A DNA stretch of 9,023 nt, taken from assembly GCA_019508105.1 (NCBI GenBank), contig JAEKMB010000102.1, forward strand, positions 1-9,023. Direction: 5' to 3'. This document shows, piece after piece, positions 1 through 5,907 of the stretch. Under the pieces are notes generated by a model. It searched no databases and had not been told where the DNA came from. It saw only the letters and a program-made list of their open reading frames with translations. Within the stretch, counting starts at the first letter, position 1, and each line of letters opens with the position of its first letter. The stretch is from Alphaproteobacteria bacterium (GTDB lineage Bacteria; Pseudomonadota; Alphaproteobacteria; Micropepsales; Micropepsaceae). A program made the translations under genes and the position numbers.

Positions 1-162
1 GCACCGCCGCCAGGTTGAACCATTTATGGGCCGCGACCATGTCCACGACGTCGCCTTGGCCGGTGGAATAGGCCAGGCCAAGATTGTAGAGCGCATCGGC
101 GCGCCCTTCCTTGGCATCGCGCTCATATTGCGCCAGTGAATCTACGTCGATGCACGCCACGA
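1..162 (-). CDS. Sel1-repeat protein, N-terminal part only, apparent frameshift
   Basis: This is the start of a gene that leaves the window at its left edge. Translated from base 118 down to 1 it gives a Sel1/TPR-like repeat (DAKEGRADALYNLGLAYSTG, then a segment ending AHKWFNLAAV), a fold used for protein-protein contacts. The likely start is GTG at 162-160, with GGAAGGA eight bases upstream. From this start the first 14 codons (VACIDVDSLAQYER) lead naturally into the repeat, but only if two bases are removed from the alternating GC run at about 115-121. In the repeat's own frame a TGA lies just upstream and there is no start before it. So the gene is either frameshifted or carries a sequencing or assembly indel. 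The Sel1 assignment rests on the repeat pattern (Y, AKEG, NLG, G, HKWF, A); partner and role are unknown. Confidence 0.5.
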
Positions 163-248
163 CTAAAGTCCTTCCCGCATTGCGCGCAAGACGGATGGTC
201 TTTCGCGCGGAAGGGATGGTGGCGCCGGAGAAACTAAGATGCGGTAAA

Positions 249-277
249 CGCGGGTTAGCCTTAATTGCTAAGACGCG
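249..277 (-). terminator. Weak hairpin between GST gene and Sel1 gene
   Basis: An imperfect inverted repeat has outer CGCG/CGCG, a two-base mismatch, then TTAGC/GCTAA around a 7-base loop. It lies 27-55 bases downstream of the GST stop codon. No T-run follows it, so terminator activity is only a guess. Nothing else stands out in 163-303 apart from the ribosome binding site of the Sel1 gene. Confidence 0.25.
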
Positions 278-303
278 TTAGGCGCGGTGAAGAAGAGGTA
301 AAT

Positions 304-1041
304 CTAGAGCGCCCTTTGCCCGAACAGCACCTTGCGGTCGGCATCGGTGATGGGCTTGCGCAGTTCCGCCGCCACCGCCTTGCCGCGCTGGACCGCGGGC
401 CGCGCGCCGATCCGGTCCTTCCAGGCCGCCAGGTGCGGGAATTCCGCCAGGTCGGTGTATTTGGCCGCCGACAGCACCCAGCTCCAGCAGGCCATGTCGG
501 CGATGGAATAGGCGCCGCCAAGATACTTGCGGGTGGCCAGGCGCTTGTTCATCACCCCAAGCAGGCGGTGGACCTCATCGGTGTAGCGCTTTTTCGGGTA
601 AGGCAGGTCTTCGGCGGCATAGTTGCGGAAATGGTTGGCCTGCCCCGCCATGGGGCCCAGGCCACCGACTTGCCAGAACAGCCATTCCTCCACCTGGACC
701 CGGGCGCGTTCGTCTTGGGGATAGAAGCGGCCATATTTGCGGCCCAGATACTGAAGGATCGCCCCGGATTCGAACACCGAGATGGGTCGGTTGCCCGGCC
801 CATTGGGATCGATGATGGCGGGGATGCGGTTGTTGGGCGCGATTTTCAGGAAAGCGGGGGCGAATTGCTCGCCTTTGTTGATGTCCACGGGATGGGCCTC
901 ATAGGGCACCCCCAGTTCTTCCAGCATGATGCTGATCTTGTGGCCGTTGGGGGTCGCCCAGGTGTAAAGCGCGATCGGCTTGGGCGCTTTGGCCGCCTTC
1001 TTCGCCTTTTTCACAGGCTTCCTGGTGGGTTTTTTGGCCAT
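304..1041 (-). CDS. Glutathione S-transferase, YfcG/YghU (Nu) type, with lysine-rich N-terminal tail
   Basis: A 245-residue cytosolic GST. Residues ~23-103 form the thioredoxin-like domain. It holds ATPNGHK (29-35), the Thr-Pro-Asn signature of the YfcG/YghU disulfide-bond oxidoreductases, the cis-Pro motif NNRIPAI (70-76) and the glutathione-binding ESGAI (91-95). Residues ~110-240 form the helical domain, with EEWLFWQVGGLGPMAGQ and YSIADMACWSWV. Members of this family bind two glutathiones and reduce disulfides or peroxides. The ATG at 1041 is chosen over an ORF start at 1116 because GCAGGAGC lies just upstream and the extra residues have no family likeness. Odd feature: residues 2-21 (AKKPTRKPVKKAKKAAKAPK) are a histone-H1-like basic tail absent from E. 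coli YfcG. The family call is firm; the physiological substrate is unknown. Confidence 0.92.
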   Translation of the reverse strand: MAKKPTRKPVKKAKKAAKAPKPIALYTWATPNGHKISIMLEELGVPYEAHPVDINKGEQFAPAFLKIAPNNRIPAIIDPNGPGNRPISVFESGAILQYLGRKYGRFYPQDERARVQVEEWLFWQVGGLGPMAGQANHFRNYAAEDLPYPKKRYTDEVHRLLGVMNKRLATRKYLGGAYSIADMACWSWVLSAAKYTDLAEFPHLAAWKDRIGARPAVQRGKAVAAELRKPITDADRKVLFGQRAL

Positions 1042-1109
1042 GGTCCGCTCCTGCAATCCTGCACAGCAGATGGGGGAAAAGCGGCCCGACGGCAAGGGTG
1101 AGCCGCGGT

Positions 1110-1132
1110 CATCCAACCGTTGGGGTTGGATG
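1110..1132. repeat. Perfect 9-bp inverted repeat
   Basis: CATCCAACC and GGTTGGATG flank a 5-base loop (GTTGG). It is the first of a row of palindromes in the gap upstream of the GST gene, separated by one base from the next. As RNA it would form a stable hairpin in the GST leader. There is no T-run, so it is not an obvious terminator. It could be part of a dispersed REP-like element. Confidence 0.7.
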
Positions 1133-1133
1133 G

Positions 1134-1158
1134 CGAAACGGTCCAGTGGACCGTTTCG
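1134..1158. repeat. Perfect 11-bp inverted repeat
   Basis: CGAAACGGTCC and GGACCGTTTCG flank a 3-base loop (AGT), 93 bases upstream of the GST start. It is directly adjacent to the 1110-1132 hairpin. A pair of near-contiguous perfect hairpins in a gap is typical of REP/BIME-type dispersed repeats; that reading is an inference from form alone. Confidence 0.75.
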
Positions 1159-1216
1159 AGCGGCGAACGCGCCGAGCTTGGGCGAGGCGCCGGGGCCGAA
1201 GCCCTAAAAGCAGCTT

Positions 1217-1245
1217 GGCCGCGGCGCCCTTTCGGGACCGCGGCC
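1217..1245. repeat. GC-rich inverted repeat
   Basis: GGCCGCGG and CCGCGGCC form an 8-bp stem. Inside it CCC/GGG can pair around TTTC, with a bulge. It belongs to the same palindrome cluster between the lysine-rich peptide gene and the GST gene. No T-run follows on either strand. Confidence 0.6.
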
Positions 1246-1258
1246 TTCGCTTTAAGCA

Positions 1259-1292
1259 TCGGCACCACTGAGTGAATGATCAGGGGTGCCGA
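1259..1292 (-). terminator. Strong hairpin downstream of lysine-rich peptide gene (possible terminator)
   Basis: TCGGCACC/GGTGCCGA (8 bp), one mismatch, then CTGA/TCAG (4 bp) enclose an 8-base loop. It lies 26 bases past the stop codon of the 25-residue peptide gene. There is no T-run, so it would be an atypical intrinsic terminator or an mRNA 3'-end protector. It could instead belong to the neighbouring repeat cluster. Confidence 0.4.
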
Positions 1293-1300
1293 AGAAGATC

Positions 1301-1320
1301 TAATTGACCAAGGTCAATTA
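1301..1320. repeat. Perfect AT-rich palindrome containing the stop codon of the lysine-rich gene
   Basis: TAATTGACC-AA-GGTCAATTA is a 9-bp perfect dyad with a two-base centre. Its right end (1318-1320) is the TAA stop of the peptide gene on the minus strand. The short centre suits a protein-binding operator or a cruciform better than an RNA hairpin. It may also act together with the hairpin at 1259-1292 as a 3'-end structure. Confidence 0.65.
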
Positions 1321-1395
1321 CTTCTTCTTCTTGGCGGCCTTCTTCTTGGTCGCCTTCTTCTTGGTGGCCTTCTTGGCCTTTTTCTTCGCAGCCAT
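1318..1395 (-). CDS. 25-residue lysine/alanine-rich histone-H1-like micro-protein
   Basis: A very short reading frame starts with ATG at 1395. GAGGAG lies six bases upstream, one of the best ribosome binding sites in the window, and the frame ends in TAA. The product is Met followed by only Ala (7), Lys (15) and Thr (2) in K-K-(K)/A/T blocks, starting MAAKKKAKKATKKK. This composition matches the C-terminal tails of histone H1-like and HU-type bacterial nucleoid proteins, which bind DNA or RNA backbone by charge. No folded domain is possible at this length, so nucleic-acid binding is an inference. It has its own upstream AT-rich gap and is followed by palindromes. It could be the remnant of a longer tail-bearing protein, but the site and clean stop argue for a real gene. 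Confidence 0.6.
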   Translation of the reverse strand: MAAKKKAKKATKKKATKKKAAKKKK

Positions 1396-1439
1396 GTTCA
1401 ACTCCTCTATCGTTTGTTCGGGTCTGAACGACTCGCGTC

Positions 1440-1500
1440 GCCCCCCAAAACGTCATCAATATGAATTACTTGCATTTTGAAATGCAACTCTGCGGGGGCT
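1440..1500 (-). promoter_or_regulatory. Likely promoter/operator of the lysine-rich peptide gene, with perfect dyad
   Basis: TTGCATTT-TG-AAATGCAA at 1470-1487 is a perfect 8-bp dyad with a two-base centre, typical of a dimeric regulator site. On the minus strand TTGCAT (1487-1482), a 17-base spacer and TCATAT (1464-1459) could serve as -35 and -10. That would place the start of transcription some 50-60 bases before the ATG. The boxes match the consensus poorly; the dyad itself is certain. Confidence 0.4.
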
Positions 1501-1565
1501 TTCGAAAAAGCGTCAAAATCGCGAAATGCGCAAAACCCCCATTTTACAAGGGTTAAAATCGCTAT

Positions 1566-1577
1566 TCCGTATACGGA
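1566..1577. repeat. 12-bp perfect palindrome TCCGTATACGGA
   Basis: An uninterrupted palindrome lies in the AT-rich gap between gatB and the lysine-rich peptide gene, next to the T-run of the gat terminator. It could be an operator, but no adjacent promoter box is clear. Confidence 0.5.
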
Positions 1578-1624
1578 TTAAAAAATGCGAATTTTGCGGG
1601 GCCGGTCTGCAAATTGCGCATTTT
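1578..1624 (-). terminator. Intrinsic terminator of the gatC-GNAT-gatA-gatB operon
   Basis: Eight bases after the gatB stop, the minus strand has GCGCAATTTGC, an 11-base loop and GCAAAATTCGC (9 of 11 pairs). The stem is extended by AT pairs on both sides, and the hairpin is followed by six T residues (1585-1580). An A-run on the opposite flank means it could also stop transcription from the other direction. Confidence 0.72.
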
Positions 1625-1631
1625 GTGCGAA

Positions 1632-3140
1632 TCACCCCTCGTCGGGCAAATTGAGTCGGATCTTGAGGGCGGCATTCACCGCCGCCGGATTGGCCTTGCC
1701 ACCCGTCTGCTTCATCACCTGACCGACGAACCAGGCGGCGAGCTTGGGCTTGGCCTTCACCTCTTCCACCTTGTCGGGGTTGGCGGCGATCACCGCCTCG
1801 ATGGCGGCATCGATGGCGCCGGTGTCGGTCACCTGCTTCATGCCGCGCAGCTCCACCACGGCACGGGGGTCGCCGCCTTCGGTCCAGACAATGTCCAGCA
1901 GATCCTTGGCGATCTTGCCGGAGATGGTCTTGTCCGAAATCATCTGGATGATGCTGTTGTTGGCCGCCGCACTCACCGGCACATCGGTGATTGACAGCCC
2001 GTCACGATTGAGACGGCCGAGAATTTCATTGTTCAGCCAGTTGGCGGCGGCTTTTGCGTCCACCCCCTTGGCCAATTCCTCGTAATAATCGGCCAGCTCG
2101 CGCTCCGCCACCAGCACCGAGGCGTCGTAGGACGACAAGCCGCCTTGCACAAAGCGCGCTTTCTTCTCGTCCGGCAGTTCCGGCAGGGTTTTGGCAATGG
2201 CATCGACCCAGGACTGCTCGAATTCCAGCGGCAACAGGTCCGGATCGGGGAAATAGCGGTAATCATGCGCCTCTTCCTTGGAGCGCATGGAGCGGGTCTC
2301 GCCCAGCTTGCTGTCATACCGCCTGGTTTCCTGGGCGATGGTGCCGCCGCCCTCGATCACTTCGATCTGGCGGCGGGCTTCATATTCCACCGCCTGCGCG
2401 ATGAAGCGCATGGAATTGACGTTCTTGATCTCGCAGCGGGTTCCCAGCGACTTGAAACTGCCGGTCCTGCGGAACTCCTCATAGCCGCCCACCCGGCAGA
2501 CCGAGACATTGATGTCGGCCCGCATCGAACCCTCGTCCATATTGCCGTCGCAGGTGCCCAGGTAGCGCACAATGGCCCTGAGTTTCTTCAGGAACGCCGC
2601 GGCTTCTTCCGAAGTGCGCATATGCGGCTTGGTGACGATTTCCATCAGGGCGATGCCCGAGCGGTTGAGGTCCACAAAGCTGTTGTCGGGATGCTGGTCA
2701 TGCAAGCTCTTGCCGGCATCCTGCTCCAGATGGAGCCGTTCGATGCCGACCTGGATGGTTTCCCCGTCCTTGAGGTCGATCAGCACCTCCCCCTCGCCCA
2801 CAATGGGGTCCTTGTACTGGCTGATCTGGTAGCCCTGGGGCAAGTCGGGAAAGAAGTAGTTCTTGCGGTCGAACAGCGAGCGCAGGTTGATCTTGGCCTT
2901 GAGACCCAGGCCGGTGCGGACCGCCTGTTCGACGCATTTTGCGTTGATCACCGGCAGCATGCCGGGAAAGCCGGCATCGATGAAGCTGACCTGGCTGTTG
3001 GGCTCGGCCCCGAACTGGGTGGAGGCGCCGGAAAACAATTTGGACTGGGACAGGACCTGGGCGTGGACTTCCATGCCGATCACGATCTCCCACTCGCCGG
3101 TTTCACCCTTGAGCAGCTTGTTCTTTATCGGGGCGTTCAT
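1632..3140 (-). CDS. gatB: Asp-tRNA(Asn)/Glu-tRNA(Gln) amidotransferase subunit B
   Basis: A 502-residue GatB. It is the subunit that binds the misacylated tRNA and phosphorylates the Glu or Asp side chain with ATP before amidation by ammonia from GatA. The N-terminal catalytic domain shows [67 protein letters not shown] and [14 protein letters not shown]. The last ~150 residues form the helical and YqeY-like tail ([13 protein letters not shown] ... [20 protein letters not shown]). The ATG at 3140 is preferred over an upstream ATG at 3152 because it forms an ATGA overlap with the gatA stop and begins MNAPIKNK, as in alphaproteobacterial relatives. It is the last gene of the operon and is followed by a terminator. 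It looks intact along its whole length. Confidence 0.97.
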   Translation of the reverse strand: MNAPIKNKLLKGETGEWEIVIGMEVHAQVLSQSKLFSGASTQFGAEPNSQVSFIDAGFPGMLPVINAKCVEQAVRTGLGLKAKINLRSLFDRKNYFFPDLPQGYQISQYKDPIVGEGEVLIDLKDGETIQVGIERLHLEQDAGKSLHDQHPDNSFVDLNRSGIALMEIVTKPHMRTSEEAAAFLKKLRAIVRYLGTCDGNMDEGSMRADINVSVCRVGGYEEFRRTGSFKSLGTRCEIKNVNSMRFIAQAVEYEARRQIEVIEGGGTIAQETRRYDSKLGETRSMRSKEEAHDYRYFPDPDLLPLEFEQSWVDAIAKTLPELPDEKKARFVQGGLSSYDASVLVAERELADYYEELAKGVDAKAAANWLNNEILGRLNRDGLSITDVPVSAAANNSIIQMISDKTISGKIAKDLLDIVWTEGGDPRAVVELRGMKQVTDTGAIDAAIEAVIAANPDKVEEVKAKPKLAAWFVGQVMKQTGGKANPAAVNAALKIRLNLPDEG

Positions 3141-4618
3141 ACGGACCACCATCTGGCCGGGGAATGCTTGAAATCAGCCGCCATTTCCACGGCCCGGGCG
3201 GCGCGCAGCATGGTGGCCTCGTCAAATGCCTTGCCGATCACCTGCAGCCCCAGCGGCAGGCCGTTCTCGCTCAGCCCCGCAGGGACCGAGATACCGGGCA
3301 GGCCGGCCAGGTTCACCGTCACGGTAAAGACGTCCTGCAGATACATCTCCAGCGGGTCGGAAGTCTTGGCACCGACCCCGAAGGCCGGACCCGGGGTGGT
3401 GGGGGTGAGCAGCACGTCACACAGTTCAAAGGCCTGTTCGAAGTCGCGCTTGATCAGGGTGCGCAGCTTCTGGGCGCGGGAATAATACGCATCGTAATAA
3501 CCGGCCGACAGCACATAGGTTCCGATCAGGATGCGGCGCTGCACTTCGGCGCCGAAGCCCTCACCCCGGCTCTTCTCATACAGGTCGGTGATGTCACGCA
3601 CACCCTCGGCGCGATAGCCGAACCTCACCCCGTCATAGCGCGCCAGGTTGGCCGAGGCTTCCGCCGGCGCCACGATATAATAAGTCGGCAGCGCATATTT
3701 GGTGTGGGGCAGCGAGACATCGACGATCTCAGCGCCTTGCGCCTTCAACCACTCCGCGCCCTTGCTCCACAGCGCGTCAATTTCGGCGGGGGCGCCGTCC
3801 ATGCGGTATTCCCTGGGAATGCCCACGCGCAGGCCCTTGATGCCGCCATCCAGCAGCTTTTCGTAATCGGGCACTTCCATATCCACGCTGGTGGAATCCT
3901 TGGCATCCACCGACGCCATGCTCTTCAGCATGATGGCGGCGTCTTTCACCGTCTTGGTCATGGGACCCGCCTGGTCCAGCGACGAGGCAAAGGCCACGAT
4001 GCCGAAGCGCGAGCAGCGGCCATAGGTCGGCTTCAGCCCCACCCGGCCGGTGACGGCGGCAGGCTGGCGGATGGAGCCTCCCGTGTCGGTGCCGGTGGCG
4101 GCCAGGCATAAATCGGCGGCCACGGCGGCCGCGGATCCGCCGGACGATCCGCCCGGCACCAGGTTCACATTGGAGTTCTTCGCCCGCCAGGGATTGATGA
4201 CATTGCCGAAAGCGCTGGTCTCATTGGACGAGCCCATGGCGAATTCGTCCAGGTTGGTCTTGCCCAGCATCACCGCGCCGGCATCCCACAGATTCTGGGT
4301 GACGGTGGATTCATAGGGCGGCATGAAGTTGCCCAGGATTTTCGACGCCGCCGTGGTGCGCGTGCCCTTGGTGCAGAACAGATCCTTGATCGCCAGCGGC
4401 AAGCCTTCCAGCGCCCCCATCTGGCCCGAGGCGATGCGCTTGTCGGCGGCATCGGCCGTCAGCAGCGCGTTTTCAGCCGCTTCGGTGATGAAGGCGTTCA
4501 GCGGCCGCGCCTTTTCGATCGCCGAGACAAAGGCCCCCGTCAACTCGCGGGAGGAAATTGTCTTGGCCCGGATGGCGTCGCGCGCCTCGGCCAGGGTCAT
4601 GGCGGTCAGATCACTCAT
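3137..4618 (-). CDS. gatA: Asp-tRNA(Asn)/Glu-tRNA(Gln) amidotransferase subunit A
   Basis: A 493-residue amidase-signature enzyme. It hydrolyses glutamine and passes ammonia to GatB, so that Glu-tRNA(Gln) and/or Asp-tRNA(Asn) are corrected to Gln- or Asn-tRNA. The Ser-cisSer-Lys triad is visible: Lys78 in LAIKDLF, Ser158 in GGSSGGS and Ser182 in [11 protein letters not shown]. The 24-residue gap between the two serines is standard. [16 protein letters not shown] and the C-terminal [18 protein letters not shown] are also typical. The ATG at 4618 has no good ribosome binding site and overlaps the end of the upstream acetyltransferase gene: by 8 bases as sequenced, or as ATGA if that gene's frame is restored. 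Translation is therefore probably coupled. Its stop overlaps gatB as ATGA. Length and motifs indicate an intact enzyme. Confidence 0.97.
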   Translation of the reverse strand: MSDLTAMTLAEARDAIRAKTISSRELTGAFVSAIEKARPLNAFITEAAENALLTADAADKRIASGQMGALEGLPLAIKDLFCTKGTRTTAASKILGNFMPPYESTVTQNLWDAGAVMLGKTNLDEFAMGSSNETSAFGNVINPWRAKNSNVNLVPGGSSGGSAAAVAADLCLAATGTDTGGSIRQPAAVTGRVGLKPTYGRCSRFGIVAFASSLDQAGPMTKTVKDAAIMLKSMASVDAKDSTSVDMEVPDYEKLLDGGIKGLRVGIPREYRMDGAPAEIDALWSKGAEWLKAQGAEIVDVSLPHTKYALPTYYIVAPAEASANLARYDGVRFGYRAEGVRDITDLYEKSRGEGFGAEVQRRILIGTYVLSAGYYDAYYSRAQKLRTLIKRDFEQAFELCDVLLTPTTPGPAFGVGAKTSDPLEMYLQDVFTVTVNLAGLPGISVPAGLSENGLPLGLQVIGKAFDEATMLRAARAVEMAADFKHSPARWWSV

Positions 4619-5087
4619 GCGGCGACACCGATGGAAAGCAGCTTTTCATAGAATGCGGTATAGGGAGATAGCGGATAGTCCAGAACCGGCCCCGGAATTC
4701 GAGCAAAACCATTCCGGGTATAAACCCGCATCGCAGGCACGAAATTGTTGCCTGTCTCCAGAACCAGCCGGTCAAGCCTTCCTTGCGTGCCAACGCTTCG
4801 ATCGCATTCAGTATCCGTCCACCGATACCTTGTCCCTGGTGCGGCGGCACGGTGTACATGCGTTTGACTTCACCAACGCCGCCGCCGTGACGTTTGAGCG
4901 CGCCGCAGGCCACAAGTTGACCGTTATCACGGGCCAGAAATACCGTGGTGTCCTCCCCAGCCATCTGTTCCACCGTCAGGTGGTGGCAAAACTCGCGCGG
5001 AGTCAGCGCCAGCAGGGCGTCGTTCAGCTGTGCGATCAGGGCGCGCACGTCATCCTGGATCGGCGATTCTGCGGCGATGGCAATCAT
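4611..5087 (-). CDS. GNAT family N-acetyltransferase, C-terminus frameshifted
   Basis: Residues 1-104 are a good GNAT N-terminus: a predicted acceptor-side region, the central strand [18 protein letters not shown] (47-64), EVKRMYTV and the acetyl-CoA pyrophosphate loop HQGQGIGG (83-90). After Gly104 the family likeness stops. The next frame encodes the expected ending for another ~50 residues: [26 protein letters not shown] and [14 protein letters not shown] single missing base near 4776 explains this, and the repaired product would be 157 residues. The start forms ATGA with the gatC stop, and the repaired stop (4617-4615) forms ATGA with the gatA start. The gene is thus an ordinary operon member whose lesion is recent or an error in the sequence. 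The acetylation target is unknown; sitting inside gatCAB does not prove a role in tRNA amidation. Confidence 0.8.
   Translation of the reverse strand: MIAIAAESPIQDDVRALIAQLNDALLALTPREFCHHLTVEQMAGEDTTVFLARDNGQLVACGALKRHGGGVGEVKRMYTVPPHQGQGIGGRILNAIEALARKEGLTGWFWRQATISCLRCGFIPGMVLLEFRGRFWTIRYLPIPHSMKSCFPSVSPHE
4615..4778 (-). pseudogene. Out-of-frame C-terminal part of the GNAT acetyltransferase
   Basis: Read one frame away from the annotated start, this stretch continues the GNAT fold (last strands and helix, with ETGNN, RNGFARI and FYEK). It ends with TGA overlapping the gatA ATG. It has no start codon or ribosome binding site of its own, and it is the true end of the gene starting at 5087. 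Confidence 0.8.
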
Positions 5088-5371
5088 TCATGCACCTTGG
5101 GCACGACAAAGAAGTGATCCTCGCCGCCCGGCGCATTGATCATCAGGGCATCGGCCTGGTTGCCGTCCGTCACCTTGTCCTGGCGCCATCTCAGTTTCTG
5201 CGCCACCACCGATGTCATGGCGGGCACGCCCTCGACATTGACCTCGCCCAGCATCTCGACCCATTGAAAGATGCCGTTGAGCTCGCCGGCCATGGGTTCC
5301 AGCCGCGATTCCGGCACGGCCAGGCGGGCCAGTTTGGCGATGCGGCGCACGGTGTCCTTGTCGACGGACAT
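5084..5371 (-). CDS. gatC: Asp-tRNA(Asn)/Glu-tRNA(Gln) amidotransferase subunit C
   Basis: A 95-residue GatC, the small clamp that wraps GatA and GatB and stabilises the complex. It shows the usual N-terminal helix pattern (MSVDKDTVRRIAKLARLAV), the middle helix ELNGIFQWVEMLGEVNVEGV, and the conserved C-terminal run with LRWRQDKVTDG and ending FFVVPKVHE. Length is normal for the family. AGGAA lies four bases before the ATG. It is the first gene of the operon; its TGA overlaps the next ATG as ATGA. The operon probably starts in the 74-base divergent gap shared with ruvX. Confidence 0.95.
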   Translation of the reverse strand: MSVDKDTVRRIAKLARLAVPESRLEPMAGELNGIFQWVEMLGEVNVEGVPAMTSVVAQKLRWRQDKVTDGNQADALMINAPGGEDHFFVVPKVHE

Positions 5372-5445
5372 GGGGTTCCTGCTGTGTTAGGTAGGGGTCC
5401 GTTGCTAGCAACCGGGGGGTCCGGAGGCAAGTATAAGGGGGATTT
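5372..5445. promoter_or_regulatory. Divergent promoter gap between gatC and ruvX, with a 12-bp palindrome
   Basis: The gap of 74 bases must hold signals for both directions. It contains the perfect palindrome GTTGCTAGCAAC (5401-5412) and, on the plus strand, TATAAG (5432-5437) just before ruvX. For gatC, TTGCTA and TAACAC on the minus strand sit 16 bases apart, but the match to consensus is weak. The palindrome could be an operator acting on both operons. I cannot assign the promoters more firmly. Confidence 0.4.
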
Positions 5446-5907
5446 TTGCCCGTTATCGCGCTGGAAGAGCTGAAACTGGCGCCCGGATTGCGGCTGCTGG
5501 GGCTGGACCTGGGGGAAAAGACCATCGGCCTGGCCCTGTCCGACACCAGCCTGTCCATCGCCACCCCAATGCAGACCCTCAAAAGGGGCAAATTCGCTGC
5601 CGATGCCGCCCGGCTGGACATTATAATAAGTGAGCAAGGCATCGGCGGGCTGGTGGTCGGCCTGCCCCTCAACATGGACGGTTCGGACGGCCCCAGCGCC
5701 CAGTCGGCCCGGGCCTTCGGCCGCAACTGGGCTGCCCATTCCCCCCTGCCCCTGGTCCTGAAAGACGAACGGCTTTCCACCAGCGCCGTGACCCGCACCC
5801 TGCTGGACGCCGATGCCTCGCGCCGCCGCCGCGACGCCGTGGTGGACAAAATGGCGGCCGCTTACATTTTGCAGGGCGCGCTGGATAGGCTGAGAAACCT
5901 CAGATGA
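5446..5907 (+). CDS. ruvX: RuvX/YqgF family Holliday junction resolvase-like nuclease
   Basis: A 153-residue RNase-H-fold protein of the RuvX/YqgF family, linked to 16S rRNA 5'-end maturation and, in some bacteria, Holliday junction resolution. Conserved parts are [17 protein letters not shown] with the first catalytic Asp, [23 protein letters not shown] with the catalytic Glu, and the C-terminal [17 protein letters not shown] with the last acidic residue. The start is TTG at 5446. A TAA lies in frame at 5434, no ATG or GTG fits before the conserved core, and AAGGGGG sits just upstream. The sequence after it (PVIALEEL) resembles relatives. The stop overlaps the next gene as ATGA. The protein appears complete. 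Confidence 0.94.
   Translation: MPVIALEELKLAPGLRLLGLDLGEKTIGLALSDTSLSIATPMQTLKRGKFAADAARLDIIISEQGIGGLVVGLPLNMDGSDGPSAQSARAFGRNWAAHSPLPLVLKDERLSTSAVTRTLLDADASRRRRDAVVDKMAAAYILQGALDRLRNLR

Noticed and set aside
265..1101. Long open frame of 278 codons on the plus strand
   Set aside because: It mirrors the GST gene, whose motifs are clear on the minus strand; no ribosome binding site or family likeness.
1110..1158. CRISPR-like repeat array
   Set aside because: The units are single palindromes of different sequence; there are no repeated direct copies with regular spacers.
1276..1464. Plus-strand frame with Leu/Gly-rich 'membrane' stretch
   Set aside because: The Leu/Gly run is simply the complement of the Lys/Ala codons of the 25-residue peptide; there is no supporting start signal.
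3140..3152. Upstream ATG of gatB at 3152
   Set aside because: It adds only four residues, lacks a ribosome binding site and breaks the ATGA overlap pattern of the operon.
2145..3485. Long open frame of 446 codons on the plus strand
   Set aside because: It is antisense to gatB and gatA, which have complete family motifs. Its translation is low in recognisable structure and is a by-product of high GC at third positions.
4770..4790. Programmed ribosomal frameshift in the GNAT gene
   Set aside because: No slippery heptamer or downstream structure is seen at the switch point. A simple lost C in GGCCTT explains it better.
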